Origin: Limimonas halophila
GTDB taxonomy: Bacteria > Pseudomonadota > Alphaproteobacteria > Kiloniellales > Rhodovibrionaceae
DNA length: 64,000 nt
Direction of reading: 5' to 3'
Assembly (NCBI RefSeq): GCF_900100655.1
Contig: NZ_FNCE01000001.1
Coordinates: forward strand, 481,252 to 545,251
Part shown: positions 37,039 through 45,545 of the stretch, piece by piece
How positions within the stretch are numbered: position 1 is the stretch's first letter
Layout of the letters: every line of letters begins with the position of its first letter
Program-made: the position numbers and the translations under genes
The notes under the pieces: model-generated
Told to the model about the DNA's origin: nothing
Database searches by the model: none
What the model saw: the letters and a program-made list of their open reading frames with translations, nothing else

Positions 37039-37198
37039 GCGCGTCCTGCGGCGATCCGGTTCGAAGCTACGCGGGACTTGATCGATGAATGTACCACGAA
37101 AATGGAAAATGGACGCCGAACCGCCTCGTGTCGATGGGGCCCGTTCGAGCCATTCATTCGCGGCGTGGCACGGGCCTCATGGGCGTTACTGGAGCCGA
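37039..37198 (-). other. kaiC upstream region
   Basis: This 160 bp spacer separates kaiC from the small unknown gene upstream. It has an AT-richer patch near 37080-37110 that could hold the kaiC promoter. I found no CtrA pair and no sigma-54 element in the right orientation. Confidence 0.35.
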
Positions 37199-37558
37199 CT
37201 ACAGACAGAGCGTATGCTGGCTGCCGGCCGCGTCGTCGAAGAGGTCGATGTTGCGCCCGGCCACGCGCCCATGAAAGGCGCCGGACGGCGTCTTTCCGGT
37301 GAATTCGTCGTCGTCGACCAGATGCAGCGCGATCGCGGTCCCGTGCGCGTCTTCCAGGCGGGGCAGGGTGCCCGTGAGTCGCAGGCCGTCGGTCTCGTCG
37401 GTGATGTCGACCCGGTCGTCCTCGATGCTGCCGGCGACGGGAAAACGGCTGCCCACGTCGAAGTCGAAGATGCCCTCGACGCTGTAGCCCTCGATCACGA
37501 CGCCGGTTAGATAGGCCACCAGTCGCCGTTGAACCGGGGTGAGGGCCTGCTGCGCCAT
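37199..37558 (-). CDS. Conserved-looking small protein of unknown function
   Basis: I do not recognise this 119-residue protein. It starts MAQQALTPVQRRLVAYLTGV, with one short amphipathic/hydrophobic helix, and then becomes beta-rich and acidic (FDFDVGSRFPVAGSIEDDRV; IALHLVDDDEFTGK). There is no signal peptide or Cys motif except a single C-terminal Cys. It begins one base after the ygfZ stop, so it is almost certainly co-transcribed with ygfZ and lies between ygfZ and kaiC. A link to iron-sulfur maintenance (ygfZ) or to KaiC is speculation. Confidence 0.7.
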   Translation of the reverse strand: MAQQALTPVQRRLVAYLTGVVIEGYSVEGIFDFDVGSRFPVAGSIEDDRVDITDETDGLRLTGTLPRLEDAHGTAIALHLVDDDEFTGKTPSGAFHGRVAGRNIDLFDDAAGSQHTLCL

Positions 37559-37559
37559 G

Positions 37560-38462
37560 TCAGAAGTTGCCCCATGCGGGCTTGTGCGCGGTCAGCTGCG
37601 CCTCGCCGGCCTCAAGGTCCGGCGTCTGGCCCTCGTCCAGCTGGTCCAGGCGCATCAGGGCGAGGCCGACGCCGTCGACGGCCGAGCGCAGCGTGCCCGC
37701 CGATTTGCCGCCGCGCCGGATGGCCGTGCCGGGCTCGGGCATGGGCCCCTCGATCGTCACCGGCACCAGGCGCTTCTTGGCCAGGCCGCGATACTTCATG
37801 CGCGCCGTCAGTTCCTGGCCCAGAAAGCAGCCCTTGTCCCAGTCGATGCCGTGCAGCTCGTCAAAGCCGGATTCGATGAGGGTAGCGCGCTCAACCTCCA
37901 GGTCGCGACTGCCGTCGGGCACGCCCAGGCCGAGGCGCAGCTTGTCGTAAGCGCTGACGTCGTCGCTGACGGCGAACCCGGCTTCGCGAAGGGTTTGTTC
38001 CATCGTGGCCCGGGGAAGCACGGCGCGCGCGCCCAGTTGGCCCAGGCGCGGATCGGTGAAGGCGACGCCCTCGCCGAAGGGGCGCGTGAAGCCCTCCAGC
38101 GCCGGCAGGTCGAGCAGGCCCAGGGCGCGCTCGCCCAGAAGCGCGACCACCGCCAACTCTTCGCTGCGGTCCGTCATCGTCGCCCGCGAGCGCAGCTTGT
38201 AGAGGGACAGCCGCTTGCGCAGATGCTCCAGGCGCTCGGCCTCACAGTCCAGCCACAGGGCGCCGTCCGGCGCCTGCGCCACCATGAACTCGTGCAGGAA
38301 TTTGCCTTGGGGCGTGAGAAACGCGGACCAGATCGCGGTTTCCGCGTTCACGCGCTGGACATCGTTGCTGGTGATGCCGTTGAGGAAGCTGACGGCATCC
38401 TCGCCGCTGATGTCCATGACCCCGCGATGGGGCAGCGGAACGGCCACGGGTGGCTGTGCCAT
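37560..38462 (-). CDS. ygfZ: Folate-binding iron-sulfur maintenance protein YgfZ
   Basis: YgfZ is a tetrahydrofolate-binding GcvT-like protein that supports Fe-S cluster enzymes. It has 300 residues. It contains the hallmark block DKGCFLGQELTARMKYRG near 215-232 with the conserved Cys, and an N-terminal fold start SGEDAVSFLNGITSNDV. The region 38463-38620 between it and divergent pyrC is 158 bp and must hold both promoters; nothing specific stands out there. Confidence 0.94.
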   Translation of the reverse strand: MAQPPVAVPLPHRGVMDISGEDAVSFLNGITSNDVQRVNAETAIWSAFLTPQGKFLHEFMVAQAPDGALWLDCEAERLEHLRKRLSLYKLRSRATMTDRSEELAVVALLGERALGLLDLPALEGFTRPFGEGVAFTDPRLGQLGARAVLPRATMEQTLREAGFAVSDDVSAYDKLRLGLGVPDGSRDLEVERATLIESGFDELHGIDWDKGCFLGQELTARMKYRGLAKKRLVPVTIEGPMPEPGTAIRRGGKSAGTLRSAVDGVGLALMRLDQLDEGQTPDLEAGEAQLTAHKPAWGNF

Positions 38463-38620
38463 GTCCGGCTCCAGTGCGTTTGTTGAACCGCCCGATCCGG
38501 CGAGGTGGTTGCCGGTTCGCCGCGCCGCAAGGCTCGACGCCGCGCCCGCGCCGCGTCAGGCTCGGCGGGGAATCCAGCGGGCCACAGTCCACCACACCAG
38601 CAGCCGGCGAGGCACGCGCA

Positions 38621-39973
38621 ATGAGCGAGTCCTACGATCTCGTGATCACCGGCGGCACCGTCATGACGCCCTGGGGCGCGGCCGCCTGCGATGTCGGCGT
38701 GCGCGATGGCCGGATCGCCGCCCTGGGCGATCTTCCCAACGCCGCGGCGGCGCAGACCATCGACGCGGTCGGCCTGCACGTCCTGCCGGGCGTAATCGAC
38801 AGCCAGGTCCACTTCCGCGAGCCCGGCGGCGAGCACAAGGAGGATCTGGCGACCGGCACGCGCTCGGCCGCGCTCGGCGGCGTGACCACGATCTTCGAGA
38901 TGCCCAACACCAAGCCGCCGACAACCTCGGTGGAGGCACTTCAGGACAAGTTCGACCGCGCGGCCGGGCGCGCCTGGGTGGACCACGCCTTCTTCGTCGG
39001 CGCCAGCGCGGAGAACGCGCATCATGTCGACGAGCTGGAGCGGCTGCCGGGCTGCGCCGGCATCAAGATCTTCATGGGCGCCTCGACCGGGCCGCTGCTG
39101 GTCGCCGACGAGGCCACGCTCGACACTGTGGTCGGCCGCGTTCGCCGCCGTTTCGCCGTCCACGCCGAGGACGCCGCGCGCCTGGACGAGCGGAAGCCCC
39201 ACGCCCAGGCCTCGCCGGCCGATCCCAGCGCGCATCCGGTTTGGCGCGACCCCGAGGCGGCGCTGCGGGCCACCCGCCGTATCCTGGCGCTGGCCCGCCG
39301 GCACGGCGCGCGTGTGCAGGTGCTGCACATCTCCACGGCCGACGAGTTGCCGGAGCTGGCGCGGGCGCGCGACCATGCGACCGTCGAGGTGACGCCGCAG
39401 CACCTCACCCTGGAAGCGCCCGACTGCTACCGCCAGCTCGGCCCCAAGGCGCAGATGAACCCGCCGGTGCGCGATTCCCGCCACCGCGCGGCGCTGTGGA
39501 ACGCCGTTCGCTCCGGGCTGGTGGACGTGATCGGCTCCGACCACGCGCCCCACACGGCCGACGAAAAGGACGCCGCCTATCCGGACTCCCCCTCCGGCAT
39601 GCCGGGGGTGCAGACCCTGCTCCCGGTGATGCTCAACCACGTGGCCGAGGGGCGGCTGAGCCTGGAGCGGCTGGTGGACATGACGGCCGCCGGGCCGGCG
39701 CGGGTCTACAACCTGGCCGGCAAGGGCCGCGTCGCCGAGGGCTACGACGCCGACCTGACCCTCGTGGATACGCGTGCCGACCGCACGATCGACGCCGACT
39801 GGCTCGCGTCCAAGGCAGGCTGGTCCCCCTTCGAGGGCATGCGCGTGACGGGCTGGCCCGTGGCCACCGTGCTGCGCGGGCAAGTCATTGCGCGCGACGG
39901 CGAAGTCCTGGGAAGTCCGCACGGTCGGCCCGCCCGCTTCCAGGAGACACTGGCGCCGGGGACGGCCGGCTAA
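38621..39973 (+). CDS. pyrC: Dihydroorotase
   Basis: Dihydroorotase cyclises carbamoyl aspartate in pyrimidine synthesis. The ATG at 38621 (MSESYDLVITGGTVM) gives 450 residues, matching the longer class of dihydroorotase/amidohydrolase. Metal-binding and substrate motifs are DSQVHFREPGGEHKEDL near 58-74, GIKIFMGAST, LHIST and SDHAPHTADEKD near 306-317. Allantoinase is the main alternative in this superfamily; the HFREPG and DHAPH context favours dihydroorotase. pyrB is not adjacent. Confidence 0.88.
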   Translation: MSESYDLVITGGTVMTPWGAAACDVGVRDGRIAALGDLPNAAAAQTIDAVGLHVLPGVIDSQVHFREPGGEHKEDLATGTRSAALGGVTTIFEMPNTKPPTTSVEALQDKFDRAAGRAWVDHAFFVGASAENAHHVDELERLPGCAGIKIFMGASTGPLLVADEATLDTVVGRVRRRFAVHAEDAARLDERKPHAQASPADPSAHPVWRDPEAALRATRRILALARRHGARVQVLHISTADELPELARARDHATVEVTPQHLTLEAPDCYRQLGPKAQMNPPVRDSRHRAALWNAVRSGLVDVIGSDHAPHTADEKDAAYPDSPSGMPGVQTLLPVMLNHVAEGRLSLERLVDMTAAGPARVYNLAGKGRVAEGYDADLTLVDTRADRTIDADWLASKAGWSPFEGMRVTGWPVATVLRGQVIARDGEVLGSPHGRPARFQETLAPGTAG

Positions 39974-40093
39974 GCGCGGCACGTGTGTTCGTCGGTGATC
40001 ATTTTTAACCGAAATTAAGACTCTCTCAATTTTTCCGTGGGCACACCGTGGTCTCGCCGGCAGACCGGTGAAAGGAAAAACTGGGGAGGTCAA

Positions 40094-40846
40094 ATGTTTG
40101 GACGAGCCCGTCTGGTTATCGGGGTGACTGCGGCCGCGCTTGCAATGCCGTCGGTGGCCGCAGCGAACGAAGAGATCACGGTCGCCTCGCTCACGTCGTG
40201 GCCGCCGTTCTCGGGCAAGGAGCTGCCGAACAAGGGCTTCAGCAACGACGTGGCCAAAACCGTGCTGGAGCGCGCGGGCTACGACGTCACGGTCAAGCTG
40301 ATGCCATGGAGCCGTGCCAAGAAGATGACGGAGCGCGGCAAGTTCGAGGTGCTCACGAGCGTCTGGCACAACGAGAAGCGCGCGAAGACACTCGCCTTCA
40401 CGGACGCGATTGCCCGCAACGAACTCGTTTTCATCTCACGCAAGGGCTCGGGCTTCACCTACACGGGCCTGGACAGCCTGAAGGGCATGACGGTCGGCAC
40501 CGTGCGCGGGTACGACTATCAGGATGCTTTTCTGGACACCGATCATTTCCAGCGGGAAGCGGCCGAGAGCTTCAAGACCAACCTGAAGAAGCTCGCCGCC
40601 GGCCGCATCGACGCCGCCGTGGGCGACCGGCTGATCGGCAAGTATCTGGTCAGCAACAAATTGAGCAGCCTGAAGGGCGAACTCGCGTACAGTGACAAGG
40701 CGCTTTCCTCCAAGAAGCTGTACGTGACCGTCAGCCGGAAGGCGGAGAACACCGAGCAGCTCGTCAGTGATTTCAACGCGGCGTTGAAGGCGATCCGCGC
40801 GGACGGCACCTACACCGAAATTCAGGCGCGTCACGGCCTGCAATAA
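40094..40846 (+). CDS. Periplasmic solute-binding protein (SBP_bac_3 family)
   Basis: This is a secreted binding protein of the polar amino-acid type. The ATG at 40094 (MFGRARLVIGVTAAALAMP) is preceded by GGGGAGGT at ideal spacing; 250 residues. The signal peptide is cleaved near AAANEEI. The mature start EITVASLTSWPPFSGKELPN and the block GFSNDVAKTVLERAGYDV are typical of this fold; SVWHNEKRAKTLAFTDAI is the domain-hinge region. No permease or ATPase is nearby, so it is an orphan binding protein or a sensor component. A strong intrinsic terminator follows. Confidence 0.9.
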   Translation: MFGRARLVIGVTAAALAMPSVAAANEEITVASLTSWPPFSGKELPNKGFSNDVAKTVLERAGYDVTVKLMPWSRAKKMTERGKFEVLTSVWHNEKRAKTLAFTDAIARNELVFISRKGSGFTYTGLDSLKGMTVGTVRGYDYQDAFLDTDHFQREAAESFKTNLKKLAAGRIDAAVGDRLIGKYLVSNKLSSLKGELAYSDKALSSKKLYVTVSRKAENTEQLVSDFNAALKAIRADGTYTEIQARHGLQ

Positions 40847-40870
40847 GGTCGGCACCACAACCGTTTCCCC

Positions 40871-40904
40871 GGCCGGGCCGTCCGCCAGGACGGTCCGGTC
40901 TTTT
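40871..40904 (+). terminator. Intrinsic terminator after the solute-binding protein gene
   Basis: A 13-bp stem (GGCCGGGCCGTCC / GGACGGTCCGGTC, two G-T pairs) with loop GCCA is followed directly by TTTT. It begins 24 bp after the stop codon. This is the clearest intrinsic terminator in the window. Confidence 0.92.
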
Positions 40905-40954
40905 CGCCGCCGCCGCTCGCGCCACATCGCGGGCGGACGGACACGGGAGCGGTC

Positions 40955-41674
40955 ATGGAACAGGGTGCATTGCCGTCGATCCCCGAGGGTGGCGTGGCGG
41001 TCGTGCTGGGCGCCACGGGCGGCCTGGGCGCGGCGATGGTCGAGGCGCTGGGCGCGAGTGGCCGCTTCACGGCCGTGCGGGGCTTTTCGCGGTCGAGCGA
41101 TCCGGCGCTCGACGTGACGGACGAGGCCAGCGTGCAGCGCGTGGCCGAGGCGGTGGCGAACGCGGGCGCGGCGCCGCGGCTGATCTTCGACGCCACGGGC
41201 GTGCTGCACGACGCGACGATGCAGCCGGAGAAGAGTTGGCGGCACATCGACCCGGCGGCGATGCAGCGCGCCTTCGCCGTAAACGCCACGGGGCCGGCGC
41301 TGTTGATGAAGCACCTGCTGCCGCTGCTGCCGCGCGAGGGCAAGAGCGTCTTCGCCACGCTCTCGGCGCGGGTGGGTAGCATCGGCGACAACCGCGCGGG
41401 CGGCTGGTACGCCTACCGCGCGGCCAAGGCGGCGCTGAACCAGCTTACCCACACGGCGGCGATCGAGCTGGCGCGCCGGCGCGGCGAGGCCGTGTGCGTG
41501 GCGCTGCATCCCGGCACGACCGACACGGCGATGACGCAGCCCTTCAGCAAGCGGGGCCTCACGGTGCGTTCGCCCGAGGTCGCGGCGGGCGAGCTGTTGG
41601 CCGTGCTGGACGGCCTGACGCCCGCCGAGAGCGGCGGTTTCTTCGACCAGCACGGCGAACCCATCGCGTGGTGA
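40955..41674 (+). CDS. Short-chain dehydrogenase/reductase
   Basis: This NAD(P)-dependent oxidoreductase of the classical SDR fold has 239 residues. The nucleotide-binding motif is GATGGLGAAMVEALG near residues 19-33, with a DVTD segment and an NATGPALL block. The catalytic YxxxK is YRAAK in WYAYRAAKAALNQLT near 150. The C-terminal end matches CsgA/C-factor-like SDRs, in which a short N-terminal segment leads straight into the fold. Substrate unknown. It converges on an RlmM-like methyltransferase gene one base away. Confidence 0.88.
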   Translation: MEQGALPSIPEGGVAVVLGATGGLGAAMVEALGASGRFTAVRGFSRSSDPALDVTDEASVQRVAEAVANAGAAPRLIFDATGVLHDATMQPEKSWRHIDPAAMQRAFAVNATGPALLMKHLLPLLPREGKSVFATLSARVGSIGDNRAGGWYAYRAAKAALNQLTHTAAIELARRRGEAVCVALHPGTTDTAMTQPFSKRGLTVRSPEVAAGELLAVLDGLTPAESGGFFDQHGEPIAW

Positions 41675-41675
41675 G

Positions 41676-42635
41676 TTATCCTGTGGCCGCGAGGCGGTCG
41701 GCTTCCAGGTTCACCCAGGTCAGCTCGTGCTTGTTGTGGTGCAGGTGCATGAGGCGGCTGCCGGGAATGGCGGCGAAGGCGGCCTGGGCGTCGAAGTCCG
41801 TCTCGCCCTGGAACTTGAGCGTGCACACGAAGTTGCGCACGCGCCCGGCGTCCAGCCAGCGGTGCACCAGCTCCAGCAGCTTCGCCGGCTCGCAGGCGAT
41901 GTCGGAGAACAACCAATCCACGTGACCGACATGCTGCGGGCGCAGCCCAAAGGCGCTGTCGCGGCGCGCCGCGACGCCGGGCATGGCCGCCACGGTGTCG
42001 GCCAGGGGCGCCTTGTCCACCGCCGTCACCCGCGCGCCCAGCTTGGCGAGCACCCAGGTCCAGCCGCCGGGCGCCGCGCCCAGGTCCAGGCAGGTCTCAC
42101 CGGGGGCGGGTTGGGCGCCCACAATGAGCGCCGGCTGCGTGCCCAGCACGGTGAAGGCTTCCCACAGCTTCAGGTAGGCACGGTTGGGCGGCCCGTCGCG
42201 GTCCTCGACGAACCGCGGCTCGCCGTTGGGGAAGGGGCTGCCGGTCGTGGGCGCGGCGAGCATCCGATCCGGTGCGAGCAGCGTCCAGCCGCCCAGCGGT
42301 GCGGTGGGCGGCGCGTCCCCGAAGGTCAGCGGCTTGGCGGAGACGTGGGGCAGGTGCTCGGCGATCAGGTGCGCGCGGCGGTGCAGCTCGGTGGGCAGCA
42401 GCCACCACGAGCGTTGCAGCGCGCGCAGGTTTGCCGCCGCCTTCTTGATCGAGGGCGCGGGCAACTCGCGCGGGTCGTGCCAGGTGTCCTGCGCCCAGGC
42501 CGCGCGGTAGCCGGTGGCGTCGGTGACGATCAGCCGGCCGTGCGTCGCCCGCACCGGCACGCCCGCCCGCGTCAGCTCGGTGTGCAGCACTGGCTCGAAC
42601 CCGGCCGGCGCGACGAAGGCCCTGAGATCGCTCAT
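41676..42635 (-). CDS. RlmM-like 23S rRNA 2'-O-methyltransferase
   Basis: This SAM-dependent methyltransferase has 319 residues and the RrmJ/FtsJ-type Rossmann domain fused to an N-terminal THUMP-like region (GFEPVLHTELTRAGVPVRAT), as in RlmM/YgdE. The SAM motif is CLDLGAAPGGWTWVLAKLGA near residue 177, then VDKAPL, LFSDIACEPAKLLELV and CTLKFQGE, fitting the K-D-K-E pattern. E. coli RlmM (C2498 of 23S rRNA) is about 45 residues longer. Target assignment is from the family. Confidence 0.82.
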   Translation of the reverse strand: MSDLRAFVAPAGFEPVLHTELTRAGVPVRATHGRLIVTDATGYRAAWAQDTWHDPRELPAPSIKKAAANLRALQRSWWLLPTELHRRAHLIAEHLPHVSAKPLTFGDAPPTAPLGGWTLLAPDRMLAAPTTGSPFPNGEPRFVEDRDGPPNRAYLKLWEAFTVLGTQPALIVGAQPAPGETCLDLGAAPGGWTWVLAKLGARVTAVDKAPLADTVAAMPGVAARRDSAFGLRPQHVGHVDWLFSDIACEPAKLLELVHRWLDAGRVRNFVCTLKFQGETDFDAQAAFAAIPGSRLMHLHHNKHELTWVNLEADRLAATG

Positions 42636-42765
42636 GCTCGGCGTTGGCTCCTGCCGTCCGGTGCGGCATGTAGGGGTGGCAGGCGGTGGTGCAAGGCGCG
42701 GGCGTTCCGTGCCGTGGCGCCGTGACGTAGGATGCTCATGCGGTTCAGCACGCGGAGCGGATGCG

Positions 42766-43752
42766 ATGGCCGATCAGCCGATGCTCTTCGCGCTCGGCGA
42801 CGACGCGCCCTTCGGCCGCGGGGTGGCGAGCCACCTGGGGACCACCCTGGGCCACCACGAGGAGCGCCACTTCGAGGACGGCGAGCACAAGGCCCGCCCG
42901 CTGGAGACGGTGCGCGGGCGCGACGTCTACGTCCTCCATTCCCTCTACGGCGACGGCACGGCCACGGCCAACGACAAGTTGTGCCGGCTGCTCTTCTTCT
43001 GCGGCGCCTGCCGTGATGCCGGCGCGGCCTCGGTGACGGCCGTGACGCCCTATCTCTGTTACGCGCGCAAGGACCGGCGCACCAAGGCGCACGACCCGGT
43101 CACGACGCGCTACGTCGCCGCGATGATGGAGGCGGTCGGCATCAGCCGCGTCATGGCGCTGGAAGCCCACAACCCGGCCGCCTTCGACAACGCCCACCGC
43201 ATCCCCGCCGACCACCTGGACGCCCACCGCGTGCTGGCGAACCACTTGGCGGCGCGGGTGCGTGGGGACGTCACCGTCATCTCCCCGGACGCCGGCGGGA
43301 TGAAGCGCGCGGAATCCGTACGCCGGCACCTGACCGAGGCGCTGGGCCGCGAGGTCGGGCGCGGCTTCATGGAGAAGCACCGCAGCCGCGGCGTGGTCAC
43401 GGGCGACGTGCTGGCGGGCGAGGTCGCGGGCACGACGGCCGTGATCGTGGACGACCTCATTGCCTCGGGCGGCACGCTCCAGCGCGCGGCGCGCACCGCG
43501 CGCGAGCAGGGCGCGACCGGCGTGATCGCGGCGGCGACGCACGGCCTCTTCGTCGAGGACGCGGACGCCACCCTGGCCGACGACGCCTTCGACGCGGTGA
43601 TCGTGACCAACAGCGTGCCCGCCTTCCGCCTCACCGCCGAAGCCGCGCGCGGCAAGCTCACGGTTCTGGACGTTACGCCGCTGGTGGGCGCGGCCATCGC
43701 GCGCGTGCAGACGGGCGGCTCGCTGGCGGAGCTGCTGGGCACGGAAACCTGA
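42766..43752 (+). CDS. Divergent ribose-phosphate pyrophosphokinase (PRPP synthase)
   Basis: This PRPP-synthase-family enzyme makes PRPP from ribose 5-phosphate and ATP. The ATG at 42766 (MADQPMLFALGDD) gives 328 residues. Family features are the N-terminal FEDGEHK block, LLFFCGACRDAGA, YLCYARKDRRTKAHDPVTTRYVAAM and the PRPP loop VIVDDLIASGGT. The usual DLHAxQIQGFF motif is replaced by LEAHNPAAFDNAHRI, keeping the His but not the rest. It is probably a second, specialised copy; a canonical prs is expected elsewhere. Start upstream at 42514 is not supported. Confidence 0.85.
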   Translation: MADQPMLFALGDDAPFGRGVASHLGTTLGHHEERHFEDGEHKARPLETVRGRDVYVLHSLYGDGTATANDKLCRLLFFCGACRDAGAASVTAVTPYLCYARKDRRTKAHDPVTTRYVAAMMEAVGISRVMALEAHNPAAFDNAHRIPADHLDAHRVLANHLAARVRGDVTVISPDAGGMKRAESVRRHLTEALGREVGRGFMEKHRSRGVVTGDVLAGEVAGTTAVIVDDLIASGGTLQRAARTAREQGATGVIAAATHGLFVEDADATLADDAFDAVIVTNSVPAFRLTAEAARGKLTVLDVTPLVGAAIARVQTGGSLAELLGTET

Positions 43753-43755
43753 CGC

Positions 43756-44778
43756 TCAGGCAAGCGTTTCCGCGTGGCGCTCGGCGATGGCGAGGTAGGT
43801 CGCGGTCCGGTCGCGCCACTTGTCCGGGTTGGGCACGGCTTCGTCCAGGTGCCAGAGCGACAGCTTCGCCCGCAGCAGCGCCCGCTTTGCGCGGTAGAGG
43901 GCGACCAGCTCGGCCGGCGGGGCGTCGTCCGTGCGCGCGGTGTAGGCGTTCAGGATGACGGGGCCGACCCAGGTCGCGCCCAGGCGTTCGCATTCCATGC
44001 CCAGGAAGGCGATCTCTTCCACGGGATCGTTGTGGCGGAAGGCGCTGTTGAACTCGATGCAGTCGATGACGGCGGGCGGCGGGCCCAGGTGAACGTGCTC
44101 TGGCCGCAGATCGCCGTGGCCGTCGACAAGCCGGGCCGCGCGGCCAGCGAGCAGCTCGCGCCGGTCGCCGATCGCGGCGTCCAGGGTGTCGGCGAGGGCG
44201 CGGATGCGCGCCGGGTCCACGGGGTGTTCCGGGCCGTTCAGCAGGTCGTCGCGGTTGGCGGCGAGCGTGCTGCGCAGGCCATCCAGGTAAGCGTCCGGGT
44301 CCTGCGGCATGGGCTGCCGGTCCCGGTAGAAGCGCGCCAACAGGTCGGCGGCATCCGCCAACGCTTCGCGCGGCACCTCGCCGGTCAGGATCGCATTCTC
44401 CAAAAAACCGTCCGCGGGCAGGCGGCGCATCTTCACCAGCCAGTCCACGACCTCGCCGTGGCTGTCGAGCGTCAACGCGCCGTCGGGCCGCTGGCGCAGC
44501 GTCACCACGCCCAGGTAGGTCGTCGGCGCGAGGCGGCGGTTCAGCTCGATCTCCGCGCGGCAGACGCGGCGGCGCGCGTCCAGCGTGGTGTAGTCCAGAA
44601 AGTCGAAGCGCACCGGCTTCTTGAGCTTGTAGGCGTGCTCGCGCGTCAGGAAGACCCAGGCCATGTGGGTTTCGCGCGTTTCCACGCTTTCCGGCGCGTC
44701 CGCATAGATCTCCGGCTGGCTCAGGAACGCGACCTTCTCGGCGAGGCCGGGGCCTGTGGTGGTTGTGTCGTCCGCCAT
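43756..44778 (-). CDS. Aminoglycoside-phosphotransferase-fold kinase (COG2187 type)
   Basis: This 340-residue protein has the APH/choline-kinase-like fold: an N-lobe region with AYKLKKPVRFDFLDY, then the catalytic loop RLVDGHGDLRPEHVHLG near residue 215 and the metal-binding DCIEFNSAFRHNDPVEEI. Such proteins are annotated as AAA/APH hybrid kinases; here only the APH part is present, without a fused P-loop kinase. Substrate unknown. It converges on the PRPP synthase gene (3 bp apart) and is divergent from the phosphoribosyltransferase gene. Antibiotic resistance is not implied. Confidence 0.8.
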   Translation of the reverse strand: MADDTTTTGPGLAEKVAFLSQPEIYADAPESVETRETHMAWVFLTREHAYKLKKPVRFDFLDYTTLDARRRVCRAEIELNRRLAPTTYLGVVTLRQRPDGALTLDSHGEVVDWLVKMRRLPADGFLENAILTGEVPREALADAADLLARFYRDRQPMPQDPDAYLDGLRSTLAANRDDLLNGPEHPVDPARIRALADTLDAAIGDRRELLAGRAARLVDGHGDLRPEHVHLGPPPAVIDCIEFNSAFRHNDPVEEIAFLGMECERLGATWVGPVILNAYTARTDDAPPAELVALYRAKRALLRAKLSLWHLDEAVPNPDKWRDRTATYLAIAERHAETLA

Positions 44779-44879
44779 GCGGCGAGCCTTGACGCGGATT
44801 AAAGTGGGGCTCTTGCAGCTTCGGTAGGGTACGGACCCAGCTTGGAGCAGGAAACCACACCCCGCCGGAAGGGGCGACG

Positions 44880-45545
44880 ATGTTCCGCGACCGCGCCGAT
44901 GCCGGGAAGCGCCTGGCCGCCGAGCTGGCCCGGCAGTCCCTGACCGATCCCGTGGTGATCGCGATGCCGCGCGGCGGTGTGCCCGTCGGGCTGAAGATCG
45001 CGCGCGAGCTGGGTGCGCCGCTCGATCTGGTGATGGTGCGCAAGCTGGGCGCGCCGGCGCAGCCGGAGCTGGCGATGGGCGCCGTGGCCCGCGCCGGGGC
45101 GGAACGGGAGGTCGTCACCAACCGCGAGGTCATCCGCGCCTTCGGGCTGGGGCAGGACGCCATCGACGAAGCCGTCGCGCGCGAGATGGCGGTGATCGCC
45201 GAGCGCGAGCGCACCTACCTCTCGGGCCGCACGCGCCCGCCCATCGAGGGGCGCAGCGCCATCGTCGTCGACGACGGCATCGCCACGGGCGCCACAGCCC
45301 GCGCGGCCATCCGGGCGGTGCGCCGCCGCAACCCGGCCGAGGTGGTGCTGGCGGTGCCGTTGGGTCCGCCGGACACGATCGCGGCGATGGACGGGGAAGC
45401 GGACCGCGTGGTGTGCCTGGACCAGCCCGAGTGGTTCGCCGCCATCAGCATGGGCTACGCCGACTTCCACCAGGTCGGCGACCGCGAGGTGGTGGCGGCG
45501 TTGGACGAGGCGGCCCGGAACGCGGGCGAGGGATCAGCAGGTTGA
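44880..45545 (+). CDS. Type I phosphoribosyltransferase
   Basis: This 221-residue protein has a type I PRTase fold. It starts MFRDRADAGKRLAAELA, with VIAMPRGGVPVGLKIARELG near 26-45 and the PRPP-binding loop AIVVDDGIATGATARAAIRA near 127-146. GGAAGGGG lies just upstream of the ATG. The substrate is unknown; family members are often fused to or beside hydrolases or PRPP-related genes. A PRPP synthase lies 1.1 kb away. Its last 12 bp overlap the end of the convergent Mth938-like gene. Confidence 0.88.
   Translation: MFRDRADAGKRLAAELARQSLTDPVVIAMPRGGVPVGLKIARELGAPLDLVMVRKLGAPAQPELAMGAVARAGAEREVVTNREVIRAFGLGQDAIDEAVAREMAVIAERERTYLSGRTRPPIEGRSAIVVDDGIATGATARAAIRAVRRRNPAEVVLAVPLGPPDTIAAMDGEADRVVCLDQPEWFAAISMGYADFHQVGDREVVAALDEAARNAGEGSAG

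Noticed and set aside
37158..37180. TGGCACG-like stretch considered as a sigma-54 promoter
   Set aside because: The -12 element does not match TTGC, and the orientation points away from kaiC and its neighbour gene.
40005..40018. TTAA-CCGAAA-TTAA upstream of the solute-binding protein gene, considered as a CtrA box
   Set aside because: The spacer is 6 bp instead of 7, which puts the half-sites out of register. I do not call it without binding data.
38348..40369. 673-codon minus-strand frame across pyrC
   Set aside because: It overlaps the certain dihydroorotase gene and the 5' part of the binding-protein gene, and shows no recognisable domain.
43756..44778. APH-fold gene considered as an antibiotic-resistance determinant
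   Set aside because: It resembles the chromosomal COG2187 family, has no mobile context and matches no specific resistance enzyme.
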